64,000 nt of DNA from contig OY987306.1 of the NCBI GenBank assembly GCA_963920635.1, positions 11,178,001-11,242,000 on the forward strand, read 5' to 3'. The stretch is from Pseudeuparius sepicola (lineage: Eukaryota > Arthropoda > Insecta > Coleoptera > Anthribidae). The position numbers and the translations under genes were made by a program. Positions 22,557 to 34,780 of the stretch are shown here, one piece after another; the first letter of the stretch is position 1; the number at the start of each line of letters is the position of its first letter. Under the pieces are notes generated by a model, which saw only the letters and a list, made by a program, of their open reading frames with translations, made no database searches and was not told the origin of the DNA.

Positions 22557-23699
22557 TATAATGAATAAATACTTCTATAGCGGGTGCAACGTGGATTCCT
22601 TCGCATTTTGCCTTACGTAAATGCAGCACTGAAAAAGTTAGTTAATTTCTGACTTTAGGTGCTTCCAACTTAAAATCGGCACCCCGGTATTTCTCAGTTT
22701 CATGAAAATATGGGCAAAATTCACATTGCATCTGCCTCTGATCTTGAAATCATTATAATGTTTGAGATAATTTTGGTGCTATTTATTTTTCTGGAAAAAT
22801 ATATGTTTCATATTTATATAGACCAACCATTTACATACATTTTGGTTATAGGAACACAATAAAACGAATAAAATAGTAAATAAAAAACCTTTTTAAAAAC
22901 AATCTTTTATTTAAGCGATGTACTAAAACGAATAAAGTAAGTTTATTATTCAAATATTAAAATTTATGTTGAATTGTTTATTTTCAAAAAGCTTGTTGCG
23001 CGAATTGTAAAGAAAATACAAACTTCAGCAAGTATAGTATAAACGCTTGGCGGCGTTTGCTTTGTAAAACATGACCTAGTCATAGGCGGCGCGCGGCCCT
23101 TAATAATATTATATAAATTTTATTTAAATGCTCTAAAAATGAATAAAATAAACTTTGAAATAATTAAGACCAAAGCAAACCAATAATTTTGTTACACACA
23201 AAAATCATATATACTTACACAAAACCAAAATCCGTAAAACAAAGCGCAAACCTTATTTCCGTGCACGGCACTGGTTATACTGGCCGAACTGGCCCACATC
23301 AACATTTGCTTCGTGGATCTCCGAAACGCCGACCAATCAAATCGCTACGCTCGCTTTCTTATTGGCTGCCTCCTTGACTAAGTCAACGCCGACCGCATAA
23401 AAACCTTTGAATTTTATACTTGCTTATCAATCAATCACTATCCAATAAAATTGACTACTTTTATGTACATTTAGTACATGGTTTAAATAAAAGCTTGTTT
23501 TTTAAAAGGTTATTATTTTATTTTGTGCTTTTTAGTTAATATGTCTAAATCTATCCTAGAAAGGGTGCAGACGAATGCTAACGACGCGCATCTCACCGGG
23601 CCATGCAGTGATGAACCGCTTTTGACAGTTATCTCTCGGAACTGCCACAGTCATCCAATCCATATTGAATTCAGAATAACGTTATTCTGCTCGTCAAAG
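22557..23699. other. spacer with GC-richer patch
   Basis: Mostly AT-rich. The stretch 23040-23100 and 23265-23400 is richer in GC (GGCGGCGCGCGGCCC; GGCCGAACTGGCCC) and could be regulatory or an old repeat, but no gene follows. A 29-base phrase, GATGTACTAAAACGAATAAA plus flanks (about 22917), recurs at about 34852. Confidence 0.3.
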
Positions 23700-24000
23700 C
23701 CTTTCATTTGTTACCCATGTCAAGCAGGTTGTAAAGAAACAGGTAATCCGCCATCTTGGAGTTGCCGCCATATTAGATTTAGTATGACGTCAAGCCCTTT
23801 CATTTGATATCCATATCAAAGGGGTTGTAAAGAAAAAAGGTAATCCGCCATCTTGGGGCGGCCGCCATATTGAATTTAGTATGACGTTACCCACCTTATC
23901 GTTTTATAATTGTCAAACCCTTTCATCTGATATTGATGTCAAGGGGTTGTAAAGGAAAAAGGTAATCCGCCATCTTGGAGCGGCGGCCATTTTGAACAAA
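23700..24000 (+). repeat. three imperfect tandem repeats with CCGCCATCTTGG
   Basis: Three units, starting near 23700, 23796 and 23920, each read CTTTCAT(T/C)TG, then GTCAA or ATCAA, GGTTGTAAAG, GGTAATCCGCCATCTTGG and a GCCGCCAT or GCGGCCAT block. Unit lengths are about 95-125 bp. No coding frame is conserved across the units. Confidence 0.7.
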
Positions 24001-24190
24001 TTACAATACTGAGAGTACTAGATTGTATTTTCACCAGCACTACAAGTATGCGCATAATTTCGGCTCAATCGGTTGAGTCGAAATGGTTTAAAATCCAGTT
24101 GCAAAATTTGAACCATTCATAACAACAGACGAACAAATCAAACAGGTACCTAATACTTAACATGTATGTATATATATATGTGTATGTATA

Positions 24191-25611
24191 TACTGTGTTC
24201 CGGATAAGAATGAACAGCATGGGGATATTGCAAACGGTGAGAGATAGAGCAACGGTTAAATGGGGAAAAAGTTGCGCAATTTTGAGGTCAATAAAATGGC
24301 ATAAACAGATTTCTAATATCTTTTTTCGTTTTTGAGTTATTTTGAAAAAGTAAAATTTTGCGTTTTCGATTTTATTTTTTTTTTAAGTTGTTATCACAGA
24401 TAGAAAAAAAAAAGAAAAACACTTTCTTATGGCACTTTTTAACGGGCTTTAAGATGGCGTTTTTAGATTTGTTCTACAACGTTTCGTTTTTGAGAAACCA
24501 TCTTCCACTTAATTTTTTTAAATACGGACCTTGATCTTTTTTGCAGATTTTGAAAGCATTTTTCATTGCAAATACCATGATGTATGACACGAAATATTTT
24601 TAAAATGTTTTGAGACAATCATACTGAAAATTCCTTTTTTTCCATTCATTTTTTTCTATTGCGGCCCTGTATTTAATAATAATAAGTCTAAATATTAATT
24701 TGACAACAATTTAACTCACAGTTTATTTTTTCTTCGAAAACTTAATATTTTTAAATACGGCCCTGTCTGGTAAGTGTTGTACAGCAAACAGTGTCGCCTT
24801 GTGTTTTGGAGTAAATTCTTCGCTCGGCCTCTACACTATTTCTGTGACACAAGATATAAGATTCTGACATGTTAAATTTGTCGTCATTTGAAAAAGCACC
24901 CCTTCATTTCTAATGATACCGATTGTTAACTAAATGATACAGTGGGAGTTATAACAAATGACAAGGGGTTGGTTTCGTTGTTTCAAAGCCTTCTAGGTGG
25001 AGGATTTTTATTTATTTTTTATTATCGTATGTGACTGTTATTAGTCCTTGCTGTCCTTTTTTTAGTTCTCCAATTGAAAGATAAGTTGTAAGTTAAATTT
25101 TTGACAATACTGATTAATATTTACACTTCTTATTATTAAATACAGGGCCGCATTAGAAAAAAATGAATGAAAAAAAAAGAATTTTCAGTATAATTGTCTC
25201 AAAACATTTAAAAAATACTTCGTGTCATACATCATGGTATTTGCAATGAAAAGTGCTTTCAAAATCTGCAAAAAAAAATCCAGGTACGTATTTAAAAAAA
25301 GTTAAAGATGGTTTCTCAAAAACGAAACGTTGTAGAACAAATCTAAAAACGCCGTCTTAAAGCCCGTTAAAAAGTGCCATAAGAAAGTGTTTTTTTTTCT
25401 ATCTGTGATAACAACTTAAGAAAAAAATAAAGTCGAAAACGCAAAATTTTACTTTTTTCTAAATAACTCAAAAACGAAGAAAGATATTAGAAATCTGTTT
25501 ATGCCATTTTATTGACCTCAAAATTGCGCAACTTTTTCCCCATTAACCGTTGTTCTATCTCTCACCGTTTGCAATATCCCCATGCTGTTCATTCTTATCC
25601 GGGACACAGTG
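24191..25611. mobile_element. palindromic mariner-like element (family 7, ACTGTGTCCCGG ends)
   Basis: The left end TACTGTGTTCCGGATAAGAA and the right end, reading CACTGTGTCCCGGATAAG on the minus strand, are inverted and flanked by TA. Arms extend about 600 bp each (for example AACGGTGAGAGATAGAGC against its inverse near 25545-25570). No transposase is seen in the centre (24720-25140). Confidence 0.75.
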
Positions 25612-26599
25612 TATATGTATGTATATATATGTATGTTGTTTATACAATGTCTGGCAGAAAGCACGCAGTAAGTATACGAGATTTCTTTTTATTTTACCTA
25701 CATTTATCAGAAAATTTTATTCTTGATAAAAGTTTGTACATTTCTGAAAACTCAAAACGCGGTACCTACTCAAAATTTTAATATCTCATTTCGTATACGG
25801 AGGAGGTTCGAAAATATGAATATGGATCGAGAGTAAAGTACACCTATTTTTAATTTTACAGAAAACATGTACGAGTATTGTGAAAAGTTGTTTAGGATTA
25901 AAAGATAAGCCCAACAGTTAAGTTTCAAGTTTCTATATGTAGCGCGTTTTTAGTTTTATAAACTATTAATTTTATTTTTTAACATTATAATCTTAAATAA
26001 ACTTAAAGTTTTACGGATCTAGAGTAGGTATTTCAGGGACTTTTATATCCAAACAAATAAAGTATTCTTACTGTGCCATGCATATTTTAAAGTTATTGCT
26101 TTTTGATAAAAAGAATTCTCAGCTCTACATACACCAATCTTACACTGTCACAATCATGACACTTTATTTGGACATTTGTTTAGGTTATACAAGTACAGAA
26201 GAATCTTATAATATGAGATATTGTGTTTTTTACAAGTTACCACTAGGGGCCCTAGAGTTGTGCACAATATCAAATTATACACTATTTTCAATTAAAGTGA
26301 AAAATATACTAGTAAGTAAGAAATTTATTCGTTTTAGATTGAAAGTTAGTTGACTGATGACCGTATTATTTTTTATATGATTATAATGACATGTACTTAC
26401 TACTTTGTAAACAAAAAAACCCTTGCAATGAGTATACCTGCAGGTTATTTTTTGTATTACTTGCATTATATTTTTTTACAATTTTAATCCAGTTTTTGTT
26501 TCATCTATTGACCAAGGAATAATAATGAAATATTACACCTACCTATGTCCTATGTACCCAATTAGAAACCAAGAGGGTTGATGTTTTAGTGGCATATGA
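25612..26599. other. AT-rich spacer, no gene supported
   Basis: Short open frames (25512-25781, 26078-26353) show no recognisable domain or splice context. Confidence 0.3.
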
Positions 26600-26604
26600 A
26601 GCAA

Positions 26605-26692
26605 AGGATAATAATCCGCCGGATTCGAACCTGGGACTCCTAATAGGGCCGTAAGCACTTTTGAACTAACTAACTAAGCTACCGGAGCATCA
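26605..26692 (-). repeat. tRNA-derived SINE head
   Basis: On the minus strand an A-box-like TAGCTTAGTTAG (26681-26670) is followed about 50 bases later by a perfect B box GGTTCGAATCC (26631-26621), the internal RNA polymerase III promoter of a tRNA. The acceptor and T stems do not pair well enough for a functional tRNA, so a SINE head or tRNA pseudogene is more likely. I could not see the SINE tail. Confidence 0.5.
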
Positions 26693-27182
26693 TACTGAAT
26701 ATCAGAAATTGTACGTAGGTACCTACGGCTATGGATAAGTCCACTTTTTGTCAAGATGGGACAGAGAGCTGTGGTTATCCTATAAGAAATCCAATTACAG
26801 TTCCTTTATTTTATCTTGATCAAGGTAAATGTGGGTGAGGCGAAAAACATCGTTGAGGAAGCCCAAAGGCCGGAAAGGGTTTAACCTACATTCAGGTGGG
26901 GTGAGATTGTCTATTTAGCATATCGGGGCAATTCGATAATTTATTATCTTGGGCGAATTGCGGCTTCTTGGTGATTTCATTAACATATTTTTAAATATAT
27001 AAGAAGGGAAGAAAATGTCCTAAGTTTCGAAATCTTTTCTTAGAGAATTGTCTTCTGCAAATGCGAGCTTAAAATCCAGATTGCGCGTTAATTGCCTAAT
27101 AAGAGCCAATGAGTGATAAAACATTAAATAAGAATAGACGTTGATTGTTACGTGTTTGTTGGTGGGAAACATTAGTGTCAAG

Positions 27183-28129
27183 ATGCCCACTATGGGGATC
27201 CCGGAAACTAGCAGACCTAGAACAAAGGTTAAATGGGGAAAGAATTGCAGTTTTGAATGCACAATCTAATACCCCTTTTAGATTTTTAGAAAAGTTCATG
27301 GCTCACTAGATATTTTGAAAAGAGTCATTTTTTGCTATTTCATCAGATCTCTGTAGCTCCGTTATTTATGATTATACAGAAAAACTGTAGAGACAAATAT
27401 TTTAGATAATTTTGGGATTAATAAGATAGTCTAATCCAATTTTTTATGTTCTTTGTGATTTTTGAGATCTGACATAAACTTGTGTTTTTTTTTAAATGTA
27501 AATCATAGTTGGCTGTGGCCTTATCAAATCGGCCATTTTTTGAGCTTTCCAAAAATATAATACTCGGCATAGTTATTATAAAAAATAAAATAGCTATGGC
27601 TAATTTTCTTTTTTTTTTTTTAATTTTCACATAGTCAGCCATGGAATATTTTCATAATTACGTTCTATTTTATAATAAGACATTCTTCAAACTTTCAAAT
27701 ATTTTATTTTTAGTTGGTAACAAAATAAAACAAAAATTATCGCGATGAAGCTCCACCACGTAATTATTTGCCCGTAAGAAATTACCTAGATCAGCTCTAT
27801 CCAAATAGTTGGATAGGGAGAAATAGACCTATTTCCTGGCAGCCCTGATCCCCCGATTTGTCTGTTTTGGATTTCTTTTTGTGGGGAACAGTACAAAATA
27901 AAATATGAGACAATTGTTGAATTAAGAGCAGGCAGAGCAGCTGTTTTAGAAACAATTGCCAGTATTGACAGGCGCTCTCTAAGAAAGGCGACAAATTCAG
28001 TTTTAAAAAGATGCAATATTTGCAAAAATAATAATGGTGGATTGTTTAAACACCTTTTTTATTTTAAAAGGTGACCTTTTAAAATAATAATAATTTGAAT
28101 TTGAGTTTTTCAATTTTTGTTTTATTTTT
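27183..28129 (+). mobile_element. truncated copy of family 1 palindrome
   Basis: It matches 6870-7740, starting at TCAAGATGCCCACTATGGGG, without the terminal CAGGGTG. Its right arm is replaced from 28130 by the 1.94-kb duplication. The centre retains more transposase than the copy at 6846-8318. Confidence 0.75.
27800..28074 (+). pseudogene. mariner-type transposase C-terminus
   Basis: It reads the SPDLSVLDF block near 27845-27875, then the helical tail and, from about 27990, NSVLKRCNICKNNNGGLFKH before a stop at 28072-28074. That tail parallels RVNLCIEVNGGLFEQLL in the transposase at 52823 and CVQQNGSHFEQLL at 59320, so the family end is intact here. The first two catalytic aspartates are absent. 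Confidence 0.7.
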
Positions 28130-30064
28130 AGATATGACACCCAAATTTTGATTTTGTTATGGACGCCATCTTAAATTTGTATTTGTTTTTTACCTACAAT
28201 GGCCATGACAAGTCTGGAAGTCTGGCAAAACAAATGCAAGAAACTGTCAAATCTTGTGTTGTTACGTAGCTGTCAGTTATGTTCCAAGTCATGTGTAAAA
28301 ATGCCGTTTACAAGAATAAGCGATAATGGACAGTCACTCGAAACAAACAAAAAAGTAGTGCACGTGTTTCAATCTGAACTGAGCTTTTCAAAGAACAATG
28401 AAAATAATATTGTTGTTCGACCAAACCTGATTGTTGGCGGACAGATTCCAGAGAGGTTATGTGCCTCTTATTAGGTATTCTTTCAATCAACTATGCTACT
28501 TAGTTGCAGTTCGAAACTAAACCCCTCCTTTGCTCGGGCTCTATTAAAGTTCCTATAAGTAGATATAATTATTTAGGATAAACGATATTCATATATAAAC
28601 AACAAACAAGTTTATTGTAGATATTCGTTTCAATTATAGTTTTCGAACGTCTTCTACCGATAACATATCCGTAATCATCGACCAACAAAACATGCATGCT
28701 GAAATGTTCAACCCAATAGTACAATTCTTCCTCAAAATGGGCTCGAAAATATTTTTCCAACTTTAACTCTTCAAGAAGAAGCAACCTTGTGATATGTTTT
28801 CTCAATTGCTCGATTTTGGCCTTATCAATCTCTCCTAGAGTTTTGTGAAATTTTTTACTTTACACTAGGTAGCTATTTTTTCACGATGTTCTTTAGCAAT
28901 TTCTGAAATAATTACCTATGTTGGCCTACCAATAAATTGTCGTCATTGGTAAAGCTTTTACTGAAGAAACAGTTTTCAAATACTTTATTTTAAAATTTTT
29001 ACTAAACTGTGGTGGTTCCAAAAAAGATTGAATACAAATAAACATTCCTGACACTGCACTAGTATCAATAATAGTTATTATTCACTGATATAAATCTTTT
29101 TATTCGGATATAACTTTAGTATCATGTAAAATAATTACATTTCCTTCTAATTCCGCGGCAATCTTGATTAATTAACCATTAGTATCGACTGCAGAAAAAG
29201 CAATAGGTAAGACAATTCTTTCACATGGCAGTGAAGTTATATCTGAATAATACTATATTATACACTTAGGTTGAAAAGTGAGCCATTATTTACCGAGCAT
29301 TTTTATATCCTAAGGCGCGTAGCTCCGAAGGATAAATATAATATGCGAGGTAAAATATGGCCTTCTAAACCGAAGTGTATACAGGGTGATTCAGTTTCCG
29401 TGCTCAACATGGGGATCTCGGAAACCGTAACAGATACGAAGTCGGTCAAATGGAGGCAAACTTGCGCCTTTGGGCGCCTAATAATATGCCGTTGAGAAAG
29501 TTAAAATATTTTCAGTTTGCTCAGATATCAGAAAAACCGAATTTGTGAAAATTAGGTTTTATTTTTTTCTGGCGCCATTTGCGATAATATTGAAAAATAA
29601 TTTATACGTTTTCATTGCAACTTTTTCTGGACTACGTCGTGGTACTTTTAGATTTTCGGGGTGACGTTTCGTTTTTGAGATAGAGGGATCATCTTCATTT
29701 TTTTAAATACGGACCTGGATTTTTTATTCCATATTTCGAAATAAATCGTTGTCCTGAGTACAACCATGTATGACACATACATATTTTTTCTCGTTTTGGC
29801 TGCCAAAATGAACATTTACTACGAAAAAAAATTAATACAGCCCTGGACTATGCATTTTCTCTTTTTTTTTTCAAAGCTATTCCAATTATAACAAGTGATC
29901 ATTTTTTTATACCTACTGGATTAATTAAACTCTATGTTTGTCATATTATTTTGAAATTCTTTTTTATTTACACTTTTAATGTATCTCACTATTATTGTTA
30001 GTAATTATTATTGTTGTTATTTACCTAAAGTATAAAAAAGAATTTCAAAATATGACAATCAGTA
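28130..30064. repeat. 1.94-kb duplication, copy 2
   Basis: This is the partner of 19349-21282. On its right the mariner-like palindrome is complete (to 30585); on its left it is fused to a broken family 1 element. The breakpoints share only two or three bases, so there is no long homology to explain the junctions. Confidence 0.85.
29262..29378. mobile_element. short palindromic MITE, copy 2
   Basis: Identical by eye to 20481-20597. It lies immediately left of the transposon at 29382 and continues, beyond that insertion, into the repeat at 30588-30890. Confidence 0.65.
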
Positions 30065-30585
30065 GGTATTAAAATAATAATCACCTGTTATAATTGGAAA
30101 AGCTTTGAAAAAAAAGGTCCAGGACCGTATTAATTTTTTTCTGAGTAAATGTGCATTTTAGCTGCTAAAACGAGGAAAAATATGTATGTGTCATACATCG
30201 TTGTACTCAGGACAACGACTCATTTCAAAATATGCAATAAAAAATCCAGGTCCGTATTTAAAAAAATTAAGATGATCCCTCTATCTCAAAAATTAAACGT
30301 CTCCCACAAAATCTAAAAATACTATGACATAGTCCAGAAAAGGTTGCAATGAAAAATTGTAATTTATTTTTCAATGTTATCGCAAATGGCGGCAGAAAAA
30401 ATAAAATCTAAATTTCAAAAATTCGGTTTTTCTTAAATATCTCGGCAACCCATGAAAAGATTTTAACTTTCTCAACGGCATATTGTTAGGAGCCCAAAGG
30501 CGTAAGTTTGCCTCCGTTTGACCGACTTCGTATCTGTTACGGTTTCCGAGATCCCCATGTTGAGCACCGCAACTGAATCACCATG
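29382..30585. mobile_element. palindromic mariner-like element (family 5) with known empty site
   Basis: Left end CAGGGTGATTCAGTTTC, right end the inverse with one change (CACCATG), flanked by TA (29380-29381 and 30586-30587). Arms of about 580 bp (CTCAACATGGGGATCTCGG in both) with a small loop. The same flanks occur joined without this element at 36630-36650 on the other strand, with a single TA, confirming both ends and the TA duplication. No transposase remains. Confidence 0.85.
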
Positions 30586-30587
30586 TA

Positions 30588-30890
30588 TAGAATTTTTTTT
30601 ACTACTAACATTGAAATATTGCCATATTTTACATATTTGATTAGATTTTGATATTTTAGTCATTTCTCGCTTTTTTCAAATACTTCGAAATATCAAGTAG
30701 CCTGTGAGTTCAGTTGTCAAGCTGATAAAATGAAACTAATTTTTAAATGCCATATAAAAATTTTTCATTATTTACCTAGGTATTTTTTTATTATCATTAT
30801 TTACCTAGGGAGAGAAATATTACTTCTCATAAGAGGAATGAGGTAAATAATGGTGATTTCTCAGGTTAGTAGTAAAAAAAATTATTTTTA
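30588..30890 (+). repeat. dispersed repeat, inverted partner of 36356-36641
   Basis: About 300 bp, including CATTATTTACCTAGG twice and AAATACTTCGAAATATCAAG, matches 36356-36641 in inverted orientation. It is the continuation of the small palindrome at 29262-29378. Confidence 0.75.
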
Positions 30891-31209
30891 ACAATAATAA
30901 TTAATTATAGACCAAATTACCTAGATGCTTTCATGTTAATAAATGTACAGGCAATTAAACTTAAAATTATTAAAAATACAGAATTTTGAGGTTTCCTAAC
31001 GCACCTAATAAATAATGCCCGAGATTTTTTCTTATTCAATTTCAATATCCCCAATCAACGATATATAGGAATAGATACGTTATCAAAGGCAACTTGTTTT
31101 GTTTGATGATTAATTAAAAAGATGTTATTGTTGGCACATTCAAGGTTCCAGTTTTTTTTATACGATTTAGGTTATTTTGTAAATACAATTATCTCAATGC
31201 ATAGATATA

Positions 31210-31932
31210 CAGGGTGGACCCAGATGGACTATACGATAGGTGTAAAAGACAAAAAAATTCGAGTTGAAAATTGACCTTTAGGGGATCAGCCTTACTTGAT
31301 TAAAAACTAATTTGCACCATATTATTATATTTTAAAAATCAAGCAGGCCTTGACAGGGGCAATATATTCATTTTCAGTTCAGGTATACTACCTTTTATTA
31401 AAAAAAGTTGTTCAGAATGCAATTCCAAATCACCGTACCAAATTATAAAACAATCGGCACATTTTGATTTTTTTTTATTTTTTCAATTTTTGCGCATTTT
31501 AGCGCAAATCAAGTACTTGCCTACATTTATCGAAAAATTTTATCAGAAAAAAATGTTTAGAACGCAAATTTAAGACCCTGTACAAAATTTCAAAACAATC
31601 GGCATACTTTGATTTTTTCCAAAAAATAAAGTTGAAATTTAAAAAAATCAAAATCTGCCGATTGTTTTAAAATTTGGTACGGGGACTTAAATTTTCATTC
31701 TCAACAACTTTTTCCAATAAAATGTTTCGATATCTCTTAAGGAAAATGTAGTTTACCTGAACTGGAAACGAATAAATTGCCCCTGTCAAGGCCTGCTTGA
31801 TTTTTAAAATATAATAATATAATGGTGCAAATTAGTTTCTAATCAAGCAAGGTTGATCCCCCAAAGGTCAAGTTTCAACCGAAATTTTTTTGTCTATTAC
31901 ACCTTTCGTATAGTCGACCTGGGTGCACCCTG
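31210..31932. mobile_element. palindromic Tc1/mariner-like element (family 8)
   Basis: CAGGGTGGACCCAGATGGAC at the left and an inverted GTCGACCTGGGTGCACCCTG at the right are flanked by TA. Arms of about 300 bp share CAAGCAGGCCTTGACAGGGG and its inverse. No coding capacity. Confidence 0.75.
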
Positions 31933-32864
31933 TATACGACATACAAGTCTATCAAAAAAACTATTTATTCTGCATTACAAAATAGGAAAGACTGAATTTA
32001 AGAAATGCCAATGTAAACAAATTACCTCGTTTTCTTCCCCCCGACCCACTAATGTAGAAGCGAAACAAAACCGTGTTATCATAGTCATAGTCATCTATTC
32101 CTATAGGTGTAATGTTGTTCCCAATACTATCTCTACCCAACTAGGTCCCTTTATGCCCGATTGAATGCTCGTCCCTTATCACCGAATACCCTTGGAATAA
32201 CATTTGGGAAAAATAAACATGACTTTCTCTCAGGCTTTATATTTTTTAAACCAAATTCGATCTCTGTGGTGTTTATCCAGTCCCCGTCATTATCCATTCA
32301 ATGCTTATAAGCTCGTATTGAGTCCTTATCGATCTTCTGGTCTTCTCCCTGTATATATATTCTATTTTTTATTATGTGTGACACAAAAAAACGAAAGACA
32401 CCCTTTTATTGTTGACTAAAAAGTACAATAGTTATTTACATTGCCAGACGCGTAATTTAAGTATAATTTTTTGGCCGAAGAGATTGTTTAAAGACCGAGG
32501 CAACGTAGTAATAATTCCCAAAAATTTTAACGTTAATTTTTTTATATTTTCAAACGAAATTTGGTATGCAGATCAAGTGTCATATGGGTATACACTACAT
32601 TTGTTTTATCAAGAAAAATATTAATACTGCCCTTTACACAATTTTCTTTTATGCATTTGAATAACTTTTTCTACATTTGTGCATTTGAATAACTTTTTCA
32701 GTCTAAGCAAAAACTGTCTCTTGAATTTTTTTTGTATCTGCCATAGTTTCGTAGTCGTCCTTGCATTTGCATTTTGACAAAAGTACCTAATAATGTCAAA
32801 AGAAACGTTTTTTGAAGACCTTTCGAACAAAAAAGGTTTTCGAAAATATCTCAAAAATAATTTT
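31933..32864. other. spacer, no gene supported
   Basis: AT-rich sequence. The open frame at 31853-32164 overlaps the transposon end and has no recognisable domain. Confidence 0.3.
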
Positions 32865-33085
32865 ATACATACATACATACATACATACATACATACATAC
32901 ATGCATGCATGCATACATACATACATACATACATACATACATACATACATACATACATACATACATACATACATACATACATACATACATACATACATAC
33001 ATACATACATACATACATACATACATACATACATGCATAGATACATACATACATACATACATACATACATACATACATACATACA

Positions 33086-33116
<31 letters not shown>

Positions 33117-33126
33117 CATACATACA
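32865..33126. repeat. ACAT/ATAC tetranucleotide microsatellite
   Basis: About 260 bp of tandem ATAC units with three short interruptions (ATGC near 32902-32912, ATAG near 33036, ATC near 33115). Because the unit is not a multiple of three and lacks stops, it opens long artificial frames on both strands (repeating HTYI or MYVC); none is a gene. Confidence 0.95.
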
Positions 33127-33586
33127 AGCCAAGCTAATAAAAGCGTGTTAAATAGTAGATTTTTAGGATGCAACAATAATTTATCTTTAATTGGACCAAA
33201 AAATAATAATCGTTCACAATTCCAAACATTCTTCTTTATTGTTATTCCTGATATAACGCTAAAGCTAAAACTTTACTTTATGGTAACAAAGATTATTTCC
33301 CTTGCCTACTTAATAATATTACACTCACATTTTAGGTTGGTGTATTTGAGCATGGAACACATCGTTATGCATACCTGAAACAAACAAAATATTCATTTTG
33401 TAGAGAATATTAAATTGTGAAATGGATTAATCGTAATTAAAATGTAGTTTACAAACGATTTATAGAATTATGTTTAGAAATGCTTTCTAACTTTTTGTGG
33501 AATACCTATGATGTACTTATATTTACCGTTGTTTGTCATATTCCATATTTTGAAGTGTCTTGTAATAATAATAAATAAATAAAATA
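33127..33586. other. AT-rich spacer
   Basis: No supported feature. Confidence 0.3.
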
Positions 33587-34264
33587 GGGAGTAAAAAAAG
33601 TAATTCACAAAATTTTAAGGGAAGATTCAGGGGTCGATTTTAAGAAAACAAAGTTCATATGAACATAGTTCCTCAAGGGCTTCCTTTTTGAAATATGAGG
33701 TGTTGAAATTTCCAGAAAAATATCGAAGATTTTGAATAACTTCTCTGCAAATAAATAAATTGTAGCAAAACTTGGTAGTCTTAAATCTAAATGGAGTGTC
33801 AAATTATGATAGTATACTAGTCTTGTGCGGCTGTCAGTGGCGTAGTAGCTGCTTGCAATTGTGTTATTTAACAATAGTAAAATAACTTCATTAATTCGAT
33901 CAAAAAACTCCTGTTTGCCTTGAAACCTTGACAGAATGGGAACAAAGACAAAATAGAACTTTTGTATAGAATTTCATGGTCTATCCAAAAATTAAGTAAT
34001 GCCGATCTCTCGTAACTACGTCACTGGCAGCCGCAGAAAGCATAATTTGGCACTTTATTTAGGCCTAACGACTACCAAGTCTGGCTTCAATTTATTAATT
34101 TACAGAAAAGTTATTCAAAATTGTCTATATTTTTCTGGGAATTTCAATATCCTGTATCTAAAAAGGAAAGCCCTTAAGGAACTATGTTCGTATGAATTTT
34201 TTTTTAATATACCCTGGAATCTTGCTCTAAATTTTTGTGAGTTATTACTTTATTAACACCCTGC
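33587..34264. mobile_element. palindromic mariner-like element (family 9)
   Basis: The right end reads TTATTAACACCCTG; the left end AGGGAGTAAAAAAAGTAAT is its degenerate partner. Arms of about 290 bp are inverted copies (AAGTTCATATGAACATAGTTCC against its inverse near 34170-34195), with a centre around 33880-33970. Boundaries on the left are approximate and no transposase is visible. Confidence 0.6.
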
Positions 34265-34374
34265 AGTATTGAATACTTCTATACTAAAATTGTAGGTAAT
34301 TTTTAAATGCTATTTTGTAAAATTTTAATAAAGTAGGTACTTGAGCCGCCACTGGCAAATCGTAACACCAGGAA

Positions 34375-34780
34375 CATCTCCTAGGTCAAGCATCTGGTGC
34401 ACAGACGGATCCAAAATAGATGATGGAGTTGGAGTTGGGATATAATGTTCCTAATTATTGGACCTCGTAGTTCTTAGGGAATACACCATAAGAATGAATT
34501 AAGATTAACCACATAGTCATCCTTACTGGACATTGTCCTTTATAAGATATCATCTTTAAAAAGTGGGCAAAACAGATAATGGATTATGTAGATTCTGCAA
34601 CGAAAGGGATGAGACTAGTGAGCATATACTGTGCGAGTGTCCTCTCTTAATTCCAAGCAGATTCAAACTCTTCGAAAAGATTGATATAAGTCTAAACAAA
34701 ATTGGAGGAAAATACTGAGTTTTGTCAAAAGCCTAGGTGATCTTGCTAGATCTTTATTAGAGTAGGGTCATTCAGCAAAG
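34375..34780 (+). pseudogene. non-LTR retrotransposon remnant: RNase H and zinc knuckle
   Basis: In shifting frames the plus strand reads WCTDGSKIDDGVGVGI (the RNase H entry motif), then TGHCPL, then CRFCNERDETSEHILCEC, a Cys/His cluster typical of the carboxyl end of I-like and related LINEs that carry RNase H. Frameshifts and stops are frequent. It is the decayed 3' end of an old element of a different clade from those at 1282 and 47363. Confidence 0.65.

Noticed and set aside
26605..26692. Functional tRNA gene
   Set aside because: A and B boxes are present but the acceptor and T stems do not pair properly; a SINE head or tRNA relic is more likely.
32621..33378. Long open frames on both strands with HTYI or MYVC repeats
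   Set aside because: They are products of an ATAC tetranucleotide microsatellite that lacks stop codons in any frame; no gene.
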